DNA from: Terasakiispira papahanaumokuakeensis
GTDB taxonomy: Bacteria; Pseudomonadota; Gammaproteobacteria; Pseudomonadales; Halomonadaceae
Length of the DNA: 64,000 nt
NCBI RefSeq assembly: GCF_001709345.1
Contig: NZ_MDTQ01000001.1
Location: forward strand, 972,742-1,036,741
Direction: 5' to 3'
The notes under the pieces are model-generated. The model ran no database searches. It was not told where the DNA came from and was given only the letters and a program-made list of their open reading frames with translations. Made by a program: the position numbers and the translations under genes. Shown here piece after piece: positions 28,005 to 38,000 of this stretch (its first letter is position 1; each line of letters starts with the position of its first letter).

Positions 28005-28065
28005 CGTATATGTTGAGTGGTTCATGTGCTGAGTGGCTTATATGATCAGTGGTTTATGTGATCAG
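28002..28065 (-). repeat. 16-nt tandem repeats including the trpI stop codon
   Basis: Read on the minus strand, four 16-base units follow each other: CTGATCACATAAACCA, CTGATCATATAAGCCA, CTCAGCACATGAACCA and a degenerate fourth. The first encodes the last residues of TrpI (LIT) and its TAA stop, so the array looks like repeated duplication of the gene's 3' end. Confidence 0.9.
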
Positions 28066-28941
28066 TTGAGACTTGAGCCACTGCGCCAGTTGCTCATTGT
28101 GTGGCGCCGGGTGTGAGCCCGGCTGCCAAAGCGATAGCCAGGCCCCCGTTTCAACAAATCCCCATGGGGCTATCAGTCGGCCTCGTTCGAGTTCTGCGCT
28201 TACCAGGTATTCCGGCGCAATGGCAACGCCTAATCCAACCAAGGCAGCTTCCAGCAAATAATTCAGGTGTTCGAATCCCTCTCCGTAATGTAACTGTGTG
28301 GCATCCAACCCCATTTGTTGAGCCCATTGGGGCCAAGCACTTTGGCGGGAGCGAGTATGCAAGAGGGGCTCGTCCAGTAAAGCGTCTGCCGCAGGGTGAT
28401 CGCCAAAGCGTTGGCAAGTCGGGCTCATGACCGGGCCAATGCGTTCCGGCATCAGGGGCCACACTTGCATATCATCAGGCCAGGGGGGATCAGCAAACTG
28501 AAGTGTGGCATCAATCCCTGATTGGCGAGGATCCAGTGTGCTTTCGCTTGCGGTTAAATGCAGGTTAAGGCTCGGCAGATCTTGTCTGAGCTGGTCTAAG
28601 CGCGGAATAAACCAGCGAGCCAATAAACTGCCCGGACAACTCAGTACCCAGGGGCGTTGGCTGGGTGAGTCGCTGATCTGTTGGCAGGTCTCTCGTAAGC
28701 GGGTGAAACTCTCGCGCGTGGTGGCTTTGAGCTGCATCCCTGCTTCGGTCAGCACTAAACCACGAGACTGTCGTTGAAAAAGCGTGACGCCGAGGGTGTC
28801 TTCAAGCAGCCGGATTTGTCGACTGACGGCCCCGTGAGTCACATTAAGCTGTGTGGCTGCATCACTCATGCTGAGCGTGTTAGCCGTTACATCAAAGGCA
28901 TATAGCGCTTTAAGTGGCGGTATTCTTGAGGTTTTTGTCAT
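28054..28941 (-). CDS. trpI: LysR-type regulator TrpI
   Basis: A 295-residue LysR-type regulator. The N-terminal helix-turn-helix is LSMSDAATQLNVTHGAVSRQIRLLEDTLGVTLF, followed by the effector domain. It is divergent from trpBA with a 169-base intergenic region, exactly the arrangement of TrpI in Pseudomonas, where indoleglycerol phosphate is the inducer. The assignment rests on this context plus family; another GcvA-like specificity is possible. The gene's last codons are part of a 16-base tandem repeat. Confidence 0.82.
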   Translation of the reverse strand: MTKTSRIPPLKALYAFDVTANTLSMSDAATQLNVTHGAVSRQIRLLEDTLGVTLFQRQSRGLVLTEAGMQLKATTRESFTRLRETCQQISDSPSQRPWVLSCPGSLLARWFIPRLDQLRQDLPSLNLHLTASESTLDPRQSGIDATLQFADPPWPDDMQVWPLMPERIGPVMSPTCQRFGDHPAADALLDEPLLHTRSRQSAWPQWAQQMGLDATQLHYGEGFEHLNYLLEAALVGLGVAIAPEYLVSAELERGRLIAPWGFVETGAWLSLWQPGSHPAPHNEQLAQWLKSQLIT

Positions 28942-29110
28942 TGCCTACAACACTTGTTTAAATAGGTTAGATGTCAGTTTTTCTCACAGGCTTGATTGAT
29001 TTTATCGTTTTGGTTCCGGTCTTGTCTGCGTTAAAGTGCGTGACATAGTGATTTCAATTTAATCGACTGAATCGATCGACGTCTTGATGACCGATCACGC
29101 GAGGTTGTCC
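28942..29110. promoter_or_regulatory. trpI-trpBA divergent regulatory region
   Basis: The 169 bases between the divergent starts must hold both promoters and the TrpI operator. It is AT-rich near trpI and contains several A/T-flanked candidate LysR half-sites. I could not single out one operator by eye. A GAGG ribosome site precedes the trpB ATG. Confidence 0.55.
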
Positions 29111-30385
29111 ATGTCAGTGATATCGCAATCCCACCCAGCGGCTGCAGTGAGTGATGGTTTAAGAGCCGGTCCGGATGATCGGGGCTTTTTTGGTCGTTTC
29201 GGTGGGCGTTTTGTCGCCGAGACGTTAATGCCCTTGATTCTCGAGCTGCAGGCTGAGTATGAACGGGCTCAGCAAGACCCCGACTTTTACGATGAACTGC
29301 AAGCCCTACAAGCCGATTATGTCGGCCGTGCTAGCCCTTTATATTATGCCGAGCGGTTAACGGAGCATTTGGGCGGAGCTAAGATTTATCTCAAGCGTGA
29401 AGATCTCATGCACACCGGTGCCCATAAAATTAATAACTGCTTGGGGCAGATTTTATTAGCCAAACGCATGGGCAAACAACGCATCATTGCCGAAACGGGT
29501 GCCGGTATGCACGGTGTCGCGACCGCCACAGTGGCCGCTCGGTTCGGTATGGATTGTGTGATCTATATGGGCAGCACCGATATTCACCGCCAGCAGCCCA
29601 ATGTCGACCGTATGCGACTGCTCGGGGCGCAAGTGATTCCGGTTGAAAGTGGCACTGGCACTTTGAAAGATGCCATGAATGAGGCGCTGCGTGATTGGGT
29701 GACGAATGTTGACTCAACCTTCTACATCATCGGCACCGTGGCAGGGCCACATCCATACCCGGCCATGGTCCGTGACTTCCAGTCAATTATCGGTCAGGAA
29801 GTGCGGGTTCAGATGCAAGCCAAAGAAGGTCGCCTGCCTGACTCATTAGTGGCCTGTATCGGTGGGGGCTCGAATGCCATGGGGCTGTTCCATCCTTTCC
29901 TGGATGATGCCGACGTCGCCATGATCGGGGTCGAAGCTGGGGGTGAAGGGGTCGAAACCGGTCATCATGCGGCGAGTCTGAATGGGGGCGTGCCTGGAGT
30001 GCTGCATGGCAACCGGACTTTCTTATTGCAGTCTGATGATGGTCAAATTCAAGATGCCCATTCCATCTCAGCGGGGTTGGATTATCCCGGCATCGGCCCT
30101 GAGCATGCTTGGTTACACGATATTCAACGTGTTGAGTATATCTCGATTACCGATACCGAGGCTTTAGAAGGCTTTAAAGTGCTATGCCGTCTGGAAGGAA
30201 TTATCCCCGCCTTGGAATCTTCGCATGCGTTAGCCGAAGTGATGCGGCGTGCACCCTCATTACCGAAAGATCATCTGATGGTGGTGAACTTGTCAGGCCG
30301 TGGCGATAAAGACATGGCCACGGTGACTCATTATCTGGCCGATGAACTGGCCGCAGCGGCAGCAGAACAGGAGGGGCGGGCATGA
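29111..30385 (+). CDS. trpB: Tryptophan synthase beta chain
   Basis: A 424-residue PLP enzyme that condenses indole with serine to make tryptophan. The conserved N-terminal [15 protein letters not shown] is followed by [16 protein letters not shown] with the PLP-binding lysine, [12 protein letters not shown], and the phosphate-binding [13 protein letters not shown] 29111 has a GAGG site; in-frame starts upstream at 29084/29087 cannot be excluded. Its stop overlaps the trpA ATG, matching the stoichiometric alpha2-beta2 complex. Predicted to be activated by the divergent TrpI. Confidence 0.97.
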   Translation: MSVISQSHPAAAVSDGLRAGPDDRGFFGRFGGRFVAETLMPLILELQAEYERAQQDPDFYDELQALQADYVGRASPLYYAERLTEHLGGAKIYLKREDLMHTGAHKINNCLGQILLAKRMGKQRIIAETGAGMHGVATATVAARFGMDCVIYMGSTDIHRQQPNVDRMRLLGAQVIPVESGTGTLKDAMNEALRDWVTNVDSTFYIIGTVAGPHPYPAMVRDFQSIIGQEVRVQMQAKEGRLPDSLVACIGGGSNAMGLFHPFLDDADVAMIGVEAGGEGVETGHHAASLNGGVPGVLHGNRTFLLQSDDGQIQDAHSISAGLDYPGIGPEHAWLHDIQRVEYISITDTEALEGFKVLCRLEGIIPALESSHALAEVMRRAPSLPKDHLMVVNLSGRGDKDMATVTHYLADELAAAAAEQEGRA

Positions 30386-31197
30386 GCCGTATTGAGCGTC
30401 GATTTCAGGCATTGAAAGCGGAGCAACGCGCCGCACTGGTGACCTTTGTTACCGCGGGTGATCCGAATCCTGAAGCCAGTTTAGCCACTTTGAAAGGCTT
30501 ACCTGCTGCCGGGGCCGACATTATTGAGTTGGGGATGCCATTTACCGACCCGATGGCGGATGGGACCTCCATTCAAAAAGCCAGTCAGCGTGCTTTGGCT
30601 GCGGGTCAAGATATGCACAAAACCTTGGCCATGGTGAAAGCATTCCGCCAGGATGATCAGGACACGCCCTTGGTACTGATGGGATACTATAACCCGATCT
30701 ACTGCTATGGCATTGACCGCTTTCTTGAAGTGGCCGCTGAGGCCGGCGTTGATGGATTGATCGTCGTCGACTTGCCCCCTGAGCATGATGATGAACTCTG
30801 CCTGCCTGCTGCCAAAGCCGGGATTCACTTTATTCGGTTGGCCACACCGACCACGGATGCCAAACGTCTGCCCAAAGTGTTGGAAAATACGTCCGGCTTC
30901 CTCTATTACGTCTCCAGTACCGGGGTGACCGGTGCTGCCGCCCCGACACCGGCCAAGGTTCAAGCGGAAGTTGAAGCGATTCGTCGTTCGACCGACATTC
31001 CCATTGCGGTCGGCTTTGGGATTCGTAAGCCCGAGCAAGCCGCTGAAATTGGCCGTTTTGCCGATGCAGTGGTGGTGGGGTCCGGTCTGGTTGACTGCAT
31101 TGCACAAGGCGAAACGCCTGAGGCGGGAACGCAAGCCGTTCATCAACTGACTCAAGCCTTATCAAGCGCACTGAAACAAGCGCGCACTCCAGCCTAA
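30382..31197 (+). CDS. trpA: Tryptophan synthase alpha chain
   Basis: A 271-residue TIM-barrel enzyme that cleaves indoleglycerol phosphate to indole and glyceraldehyde 3-phosphate. The catalytic Glu is in [15 protein letters not shown], which also carries the conserved Asp. [17 protein letters not shown] and [25 protein letters not shown] complete the signature. It is coupled to trpB by ATGA. A hairpin at 31276-31301 lies downstream. Confidence 0.97.
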   Translation: MSRIERRFQALKAEQRAALVTFVTAGDPNPEASLATLKGLPAAGADIIELGMPFTDPMADGTSIQKASQRALAAGQDMHKTLAMVKAFRQDDQDTPLVLMGYYNPIYCYGIDRFLEVAAEAGVDGLIVVDLPPEHDDELCLPAAKAGIHFIRLATPTTDAKRLPKVLENTSGFLYYVSSTGVTGAAAPTPAKVQAEVEAIRRSTDIPIAVGFGIRKPEQAAEIGRFADAVVVGSGLVDCIAQGETPEAGTQAVHQLTQALSSALKQARTPA

Positions 31198-31275
31198 GCC
31201 GGGTCTTGGCATGGCCTTAAGCGATGTTGAGCATTGATTGAGGCTGATGAAGGCCAAAATCTGACTCCGTGTGAC

Positions 31276-31301
31276 CACGAGGCCTGCCTTAAGGCCTCGT
31301 G
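31276..31301 (+). terminator. Strong hairpin between trpA and queE
   Basis: A perfect ten-base-pair stem CACGAGGCCT / AGGCCTCGTG with a six-base loop lies 80 bases after trpA. The following TGTCCT is only weakly T-rich, so it may be a weak terminator or an mRNA-stabilising hairpin. Confidence 0.55.
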
Positions 31302-31429
31302 TGTCCTCTGTGGGTTGTCTGTATCCTTGTTCCTATCCCTGATTAAACCTGATGGAATCAATCAGGTATTTTGTCTTGTCTCAGAGTCTGCGATAATGCG
31401 CGCCCGCATTGTTAATCTTCAGGTCGTCT

Positions 31430-32080
31430 GTGTACCACATCAAAGAAGCATTTTATTCTCTGCAAGGCGAAGGCCAGCGCGCAGGTCGCCCGGCTATATT
31501 TTGTCGTTTTACCGGCTGTAATCTCTGGAGCGGCCGGGAGCAGGATCGCGCTACATCGCCTTGTACCTTATGTGATACGGATTTTATTGGTACTGATGGC
31601 CAGCATGGCGGCCGCTTTGGTGAGGCGCAAGATCTGGCCGACCACTTGCTGGCGCTGTGGCCGGATTCTGCAGAAGGGATTGCGGCGAAGCCTTACGTCG
31701 TTTTCACTGGCGGCGAGCCATTACTTCAGCTGGATGTTCCGTTGATCGAGGCTATGCAGACGCGCCGTTTCGAAGTGGCGGTGGAAACCAACGGGACTTT
31801 ACCTTGTCCGCCACAAGTGGATTGGATCTGTGTCAGCCCCAAAGGGCATAGCCCCATTGTGCAGCGTCATGGTCATGAGCTTAAACTGGTCTATCCTCAG
31901 CCTGGGGTGAATCCCGCAGATTTCATCACGCTGGATTTTGAGCACTTCATCTTACAGCCGCTTGATGGCGAGCCTCAGGGATTAACGGAGAATTATACCC
32001 AGGCGGCACTGAATTATTGTCTGGCGCATCCTCGATGGACCTTGGGCTTGCAGACACACAAATTGTTGAATATTGACTGA
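31430..32080 (+). CDS. queE: 7-carboxy-7-deazaguanine synthase QueE
   Basis: A radical SAM enzyme of about 216 residues in the queuosine/7-deazaguanine pathway, converting carboxytetrahydropterin to 7-carboxy-7-deazaguanine. The cluster-binding cysteines are in CRFTGCNLWSGRE...CTLCDTDF, the extended-spacing type common in Pseudomonas-like bacteria. FTGGEPLLQLD is the SAM-binding GGE motif. GTG 31430 is preferred, giving the usual MYHIKEAFYSLQGEG start, with AGGT upstream. It overlaps the queD-like gene by one base, so both steps are encoded together. Confidence 0.94.
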   Translation: MYHIKEAFYSLQGEGQRAGRPAIFCRFTGCNLWSGREQDRATSPCTLCDTDFIGTDGQHGGRFGEAQDLADHLLALWPDSAEGIAAKPYVVFTGGEPLLQLDVPLIEAMQTRRFEVAVETNGTLPCPPQVDWICVSPKGHSPIVQRHGHELKLVYPQPGVNPADFITLDFEHFILQPLDGEPQGLTENYTQAALNYCLAHPRWTLGLQTHKLLNID

Positions 32081-32940
32081 TGAATCTCTTTGTTAATGCC
32101 TTTACCCATTTGGATGCGTCACTATGGTGCCCTGAGCATGGCCTGACCGGAGCCAGCTGGTGGGTTGATTTGGAGTTACAGGGGCCGCAAGGAGACGACG
32201 GCATGATTCTCGACTTTGGCGAGGTCAAGCCTTGGACCAAACGGGCGATTGATGCCGGGCCGGATCATACCTTGCTGGTACCTGAACACGCTGAAGGCGT
32301 AACGGTTCAAACACTGCCTGATGAGCGGTTGTGCATCACCACACAAACCCCTTATGCCATGACCGTCACCGGGCCTGCTGAGGCGTTTACGCTGTTGCCT
32401 GTCGATCGCGTGACGCCTGAGGTGATTGCCCAGTATTTAATGGCCGAACTGAACCCCAAACTGCCGGTACCCGGTCAATTAACACTGGCCTTGCGCGCAG
32501 AACCGATCGAAGGTGCCGAGCTGCACTATAGCCATGGCTTGCGCCTGCACCAAGGGAACTGTCAACGCATTGCCCATGGTCACCGCTCGCGTTTACACAT
32601 CTGGCGAGATGGTCAAGAAGCCCCTGAAGTTGCTGCCCGTCTTGCCGCCCGCTGGAATCATGCTTACCTCTATGATCAAGCCGATGATGTCTCACCATCA
32701 CTCATGGGTGAAGCCCCTTCCGAGCCGCTGACTTCACTGGCCTATACCGCCGCTCAAGGCTTGTTTGAACTGACCTTGCCCACACATGTCTGCCATGCTT
32801 TACCGGTACAAACCACCGTTGAAAACCTGGCGGATGCACTGGCTCAGCAGTTGCATGAGATTGAACCGGGTCATCACTGGCGGGTGTGCCTGAATGAAGG
32901 CATTGATAAAGGCGCCTGTGCTCAACGATCAGCCTCATAA
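32080..32940 (+). CDS. queD: 6-carboxytetrahydropterin synthase, double-domain (QueD-like)
   Basis: A 286-residue PTPS-family protein, about twice the length of E. coli QueD. The first half contains WCPEHGLTGASWWVDLELQG and MILDFGEVKPWTKRAIDAGPDHTLL; the second has LHYSHGLRLHQGNCQRIAHGHRSRL with the HGH zinc-site signature. It looks like two fused PTPS domains with complementary sites, as in several gammaproteobacteria. It makes carboxytetrahydropterin from dihydroneopterin triphosphate, the substrate of QueE, which is encoded immediately upstream with a one-base overlap. Confidence 0.88.
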   Translation: MNLFVNAFTHLDASLWCPEHGLTGASWWVDLELQGPQGDDGMILDFGEVKPWTKRAIDAGPDHTLLVPEHAEGVTVQTLPDERLCITTQTPYAMTVTGPAEAFTLLPVDRVTPEVIAQYLMAELNPKLPVPGQLTLALRAEPIEGAELHYSHGLRLHQGNCQRIAHGHRSRLHIWRDGQEAPEVAARLAARWNHAYLYDQADDVSPSLMGEAPSEPLTSLAYTAAQGLFELTLPTHVCHALPVQTTVENLADALAQQLHEIEPGHHWRVCLNEGIDKGACAQRSAS

Positions 32941-33095
32941 ACGCGCATTGCTTATTGCCTCACCTGCCGGACAACATCGAATGAAAGTCCGGTAGGCCCT
33001 GCCCGGCGTGTTCTCTTTGGGTCGTTGTGCTTCTTTTGGGCATCAAGTAAAAGACGCTATGATGGCGTTTTGCCTGACTGGGGCCGGACGCTCTT

Positions 33096-33725
33096 ATGTA
33101 TACTCCAAGCGCATTGGCGATGACTGAAAAAGATGATATCGCCGCTTTTATCCATCACTTCGGGTTTGCTCTTCTGGTCACTCCTGATCTAGACGCTACC
33201 CATCTACCGCTTTTTCTGGATCGTGAGCAGAGCCCTATGGGGATGCTTTATGGTCATCTGTCGCGAGCGAATCCTCAAGCCCATACGCTGGACGGACAGC
33301 GTGTTCTTGCCATTTTTAGTGGGCCTCATAGTTATATTTCACCGACGTGGTATGCCTCTGCGCCTGCCGTGCCAACCTGGAACTACGCCGCAGTGCATTG
33401 TTATGGGCAGGTTGAGCTTTTAAGTGAAGCAGAGACGACCCGTTCGATGGACACACTCGTGACGCAATATGAGCCTGCTTTATTAAGCGATGATGCCGTC
33501 GCTCAGGCCCTCATGCCCAGCGCTTTTAAGCAGAAGCTACAGCAAGGGGTTGTGGGATTTCGGATTCTCCTGGACCAAATTCAGGGTAAAGAAAAGCTCG
33601 GCCAGCAGCGTCCTGATGCTGATCAACAAGGTGTATATCAGGCATTACAGCAAAGCGATCGACATGACGAGCGAGCACTGGCAGCCTATATGAAGCAGCG
33701 TCAATTGGGCACTGGCGCGCGTTGA
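33096..33725 (+). CDS. FMN-binding split-barrel protein, PaiB family
   Basis: A 209-residue PaiB-like protein. The start MYTPSAL, then HLPLFLDREQSP, GHLSRANPQ and FSGPHSYISPTWYAS, and WNYAAVHCYG are family hallmarks. In Bacillus PaiB acts with PaiA as a negative regulator of sporulation and protease genes and binds FMN or heme-like ligands. In proteobacteria the role is unclear. A GNAT acetyltransferase follows 63 bases downstream, echoing the paiA (acetyltransferase)/paiB pairing, which may be functionally meaningful. Confidence 0.88.
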   Translation: MYTPSALAMTEKDDIAAFIHHFGFALLVTPDLDATHLPLFLDREQSPMGMLYGHLSRANPQAHTLDGQRVLAIFSGPHSYISPTWYASAPAVPTWNYAAVHCYGQVELLSEAETTRSMDTLVTQYEPALLSDDAVAQALMPSAFKQKLQQGVVGFRILLDQIQGKEKLGQQRPDADQQGVYQALQQSDRHDERALAAYMKQRQLGTGAR

Positions 33726-33788
33726 GACCAATGCCTTGAATCGAATCGTGTCGGTGATAGCGGCCTGAATGAACAAGGAGTACATCGC

Positions 33789-34232
33789 ATGGCCATGACA
33801 ATCACAGCGCCAATGCCGACGCATTGGCATGCCATTCGCGCATTGATTCATGAATGGGGATATGAAGCCGATGAGGCGCAGGTGCAGGCATGGGTTGAAG
33901 CCTTAAACGCGTCTTCGCTGCATGCAATCTGGGTAGCCATTAGCGATGGTGAAGTCTGTGGCTGGCTGGTGGCTGAACAACGGATTGCACTGGGGGCAGG
34001 GCAGATCTGTGAGATCACCGGGCTTGTTGTGGGCGCACGGTTTCGTCGCCTGGGGGTGGGCCAGCACTTGATCAAAACGGCTGAACACTGGGCGCAGCAG
34101 CGACAGCTCAGTCAAGTCTTGGTACGCTCCAACATTACGCGTGTGGAATCCCACGTGTTTTACCCGTCGATGGGATTCTCGTTGAAGAAAACCTCGCATG
34201 TTTATGAGAAGGCATTAACGCTGCCTGCTTAA
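33789..34232 (+). CDS. GNAT family N-acetyltransferase
   Basis: A 147-residue acetyltransferase. Motif A is ITGLVVGARFRRLGVGQHLI, followed by ALVRSN-like strand residues and HVFYPSMGFSLKKTSHVYEK at the C-terminus. It is the second gene after the PaiB-like protein and may be a PaiA-like partner. An AAGGAG ribosome site precedes the ATG. The substrate is unknown. Confidence 0.85.
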   Translation: MAMTITAPMPTHWHAIRALIHEWGYEADEAQVQAWVEALNASSLHAIWVAISDGEVCGWLVAEQRIALGAGQICEITGLVVGARFRRLGVGQHLIKTAEHWAQQRQLSQVLVRSNITRVESHVFYPSMGFSLKKTSHVYEKALTLPA

Positions 34233-34306
34233 GAAGGCCTTGTGGGATACCGTGACGCTGAATCGGTACCGCCAGGATCACCGCACGAACGTCATGAAGG
34301 CTGCTG

Positions 34307-35083
34307 ATGGGCATTTGGCAACAGTTAAAACATCGATGGGAACAGCGCCGGATACGCCAACTCGGGCTGAACCGTGAGCAGTGGGAAGCCGCCATTGCCG
34401 ATTGGCCGGTTGCTCAGCGTTACCAAGGCGAAGCACGAGAGCAACTTTGGACATTAACGTTACGTTTTCTTGCCCATAAAACCATCGCTTCTGGCGGCGG
34501 TTATCCATTTGATGATACTCAGCGCTTAAAGCTCGCCACCATGGCGTGTGTGCCGATTTTGCATCTCGGTTTGGCTTGGTATGATCATTTTTATACCGTT
34601 ATCTTGTATGAGGATGACTTTATCCCCAATCGGCCTTATCGCAGTGAAGATGGTGTGGTGCATGCTTCTGCCCCAGGGCTTAGCGGTGAGGCTTGGCAAC
34701 AGGGGCCGGTGATTTTGTCTTGGTCTGCCATTCAGTCTGCTGGTGCCCATGGGCGTTACGGCCAAGCCAGCAATGTCGTGATTCATGAGTTTGCCCATAA
34801 GCTCGATATGCTCAGAGACGGGGCCAATGGTGCACCACCAATGCACCCGGATATGCGCGCAGGCGAATGGCATCAGGTGTTTTCCGAGGCTTGGCAAGCG
34901 CTTCATCAGGATCAATCCCGGCATCATCACTTGCCACTGGACCCTTATGCGCTGACTCATCCTGCTGAGTTCTTTGCCGTGTGTAGCGAGACCTTCTTTG
35001 AAGCGCCCTTGCAATTGCAACAGCACCTGCCTGATGTTTACCGGCTGTTATGCCAGTTTTATCGCCAATCTCCTGCGGATTAA
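34307..35083 (+). CDS. mtfA: Zinc-dependent peptidase MtfA
   Basis: A 258-residue MtfA-family metallopeptidase. The HExxH zinc motif is in NVVIHEFAHKLDMLRDGANG, and HPAEFFAVCSETFFE supplies the downstream Glu. E. coli MtfA binds the repressor Mlc and so links to glucose PTS control; whether Mlc is the partner here is unknown. The end of the gene overlaps the convergent ammonium-transporter fusion gene by four bases. Confidence 0.92.
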   Translation: MGIWQQLKHRWEQRRIRQLGLNREQWEAAIADWPVAQRYQGEAREQLWTLTLRFLAHKTIASGGGYPFDDTQRLKLATMACVPILHLGLAWYDHFYTVILYEDDFIPNRPYRSEDGVVHASAPGLSGEAWQQGPVILSWSAIQSAGAHGRYGQASNVVIHEFAHKLDMLRDGANGAPPMHPDMRAGEWHQVFSEAWQALHQDQSRHHHLPLDPYALTHPAEFFAVCSETFFEAPLQLQQHLPDVYRLLCQFYRQSPAD

Positions 35084-38000
35084 CGCGGCATCATACGTAC
35101 GGCGGCCAGCTCTGTTAAGGGCTGCGGTTTGCCGAGATGGAACCCCTGTGCATAATCCACACCAATGCTTTGCAACGCCTCTAGAATGGCCTCATTTTCG
35201 ACAAACTCGGCCACCGTTTTTAATCCCATTTCATGACCGATGTTGTTGATGGATGCCACCATGACGTGGGCAGTGGTGTCCTGATGAATATCCTTGACGA
35301 AGCTGCCATCAATCTTGATGTAATCGACGGGTAGGTTTTTAAGATACCCAAAAGACGAGACGCCCGAGCCAAAGTCATCCAATGCGAAAATACAGCCAAT
35401 CGCTTTGAGGCGTTCCATCAACACAATGGCATTACTGAGGTTCGCGATGGCATTGGTTTCTGTAATCTCGAAACAAACGGCCGCTGGCGGCACTTGATAG
35501 CGTTCCAACCCATTGAGGACAAAGTCGAGAAAGTCCTCATCGTTGAGCGAGTCTGCAGTGAGATTAATGGCGTAATAGCCCTCAAAGTGCCCTTGCTGGC
35601 GCACATGATCACCTAACCAGGCCAAAGTGTTGGCAATGACCCAGCGATCAATCGCAGCGGCCACGTTATAACGCTCCGCTGCGGGCATAAAGGCGCCAGG
35701 GGGAATCACGCGATTTTGCTCATCAAGCATCCGAATCAAAACTTCATAGATGGGCGCCGTATTGTCTTGTAAACCGACAATCGGTTGCACATAAAGTCGC
35801 AATCGATCTTCATCCAAAGCCCGACGAATGCGGTTGACCCAGTGCATTTCTCCTTGCCGTTCCAGCAGCAGTTGATCATCCGGTTCATACAGATGAATAC
35901 GATTACGACCGGCTTCTTTGGCGGCATAACAGGCGGCATCGGCCGCTCCTAATAAAGGGCTTAACTCATGTCCGAGCCCATCAATCGGGACAAGGCCAAT
36001 ACTGACCCCAATGGCAAAGCTTTTGTTTTGCCAAGAAAAGCGGAAGTTTTCCACCATGGCGCGAATATTCTCGGCGATTTGACGGGCTTCCTGCATCTCA
36101 CACTGATAAAGCAGCACACCAAATTCATCACCGCCTAATCGAGCTAACTCATCAGTGGCGCGGAGTCGGCTGCGAAACAGGTTCGCCAATTGACGTAACA
36201 GTTCATCACCGGCGATATGACCGCAGGTGTCATTCACGATCTTGAACTGATCCAGATCGAGGTAGCAGAGTATATTGTGACGGCTCTTGGACTCACCATG
36301 AAGCGGGGCCGCCGGGTGATACTGAGACAATAGACTGTTCAGGCGGCGCTCAAACTCTTCACGATTAATCAGCCCTGTCAGGGCATCATGAGCGGCTTGA
36401 TGAGCCAATTTACGCGCCAATCGACGAGAGACGGAGACATCACTGAAGGTGAGCACCGCGCCTATCAAATGGCCATCCGTATGGCGAATGGGGGCGGCGG
36501 CATCTTGTATCGGAATGGGTTCTCCTGAGCGCGGAATCAGGGCGCGGTGCTGCTCTCCTGTATGCTTGACGGGGCGATCCGGTCGATTGAATAGTTGAAA
36601 TACCGGATTGGGCAGATTGACGTTTAGTTCGTCATCGATCAGCTGATAAACCTCATTAATCTTCTGACCTTCGGCCTCTTCTCTGGACCACCCCGTGAGT
36701 TGTTCGGCCATCGGGTTTAAATAAGTGACTTGACCGCTGCGATCGGTCGTGATGACCCCATCACCAATGGAGGCCAGTGTGACTTGAGCAAGCCGCTTTT
36801 CCTGCGACAACTGTTCTTCGATACGGCGCCGCTCGGTGATATCACGAAGAATGCCGGTATAGTGGGCTTGTTGGGCTGATTTTTCGCGGCTCACCGTAAG
36901 CTCGGCGAGAAAGGTACTGCCATCCTGACGTTGGCAAAGCACTTCGGCTTGGGCTTCACCCCCGGGTGGGGGCAGGAGTTGCTCGGGGAATCCTTCTTGG
37001 TGTTTAAGTAAATCCTGTAACGTGAGTGGTTTTGCGGCTTGGGCCAATGAAAATTCTGGGGCCAGTGCAAATAGCCGCACTGAGCCTGGGTTCAGACTGG
37101 TCAGGCGACCGTCTTGAGTGAAGGTGATGATGCCATCGCGAATGTCACGGACAATGGCCTGAGTCGTATCGACGGCATCGCCCAAGGCGCGAATCACTTT
37201 ATTATATTGGCTGGCAATTTGGCCGACTTCGGTAAACGGCTCAACGGGCACTTCGCCATGAAAACCACCATTGCGGGCATCACCTTCCATGGCCTCAAGC
37301 AGCTCAAACAGTTCGGTGCGCGCGCCATGTTCTGCAATATTCAGGCCCAGGCGTTCGGCCTCCGGATTGATGCGCAGCGGCATGAACCGATTGAGCACCC
37401 ACAATAATAAATAGGCGACACCAAAGCTCCATAAAGCGCAGATAACGATGCCTTCACATTGCACCCCGAACTGTGCCCAGCGATCAAGCCCCGTACCCAA
37501 ACGCTCTGGATCGCCCAGTAAGGCCACAGCCAATGTGCCCCAAATCCCGGCAGCCAGATGAACCGGAACGGCTGCGACCGCATCATCAACCTGCCAGCGC
37601 AAGAGCCATGCATCCGCTAGCATCATCACGCCACCGCCGACCATACCAATGAGAATGGCGCTGCTCGCCTCGACCACATGCGCTGATGCGGTGATCGCCA
37701 CAAGCCCGGCTAACAAACCGTTCATGATTTGAGTGGCATCAGTGTAACCCTTCAGCTTCCAGCTGATGACCAGTACAGAGGCAGTACCGGCCATACCTCC
37801 TAACAAGGTATTTACCATAATGCCGGGTATGGCCATACTCGCCGATAAAGTGCTACCGCCATTAAACCCGAACCAACCAAAAAACAAGAGCAAGGCGCCG
37901 AGCATGGCTAAAGGTAAGTTAGAACCGGGCATGGCATGAGGGGCAGTGTTAGCCGATGAGAAACGGCCCTGACGTGGCCCAATAATCAGCAAAACGGCTA

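Noticed and set aside
28262-28285. tRNA-like T-loop sequence GTTCGAATCC
   Set aside because: It lies inside the trpI coding region and no acceptor or anticodon arms can be built around it.
31198-31429. preQ1 riboswitch ahead of queE
   Set aside because: The leader has one strong GC-rich hairpin but no preQ1 aptamer-like A-rich tail or pseudoknot that I could trace.
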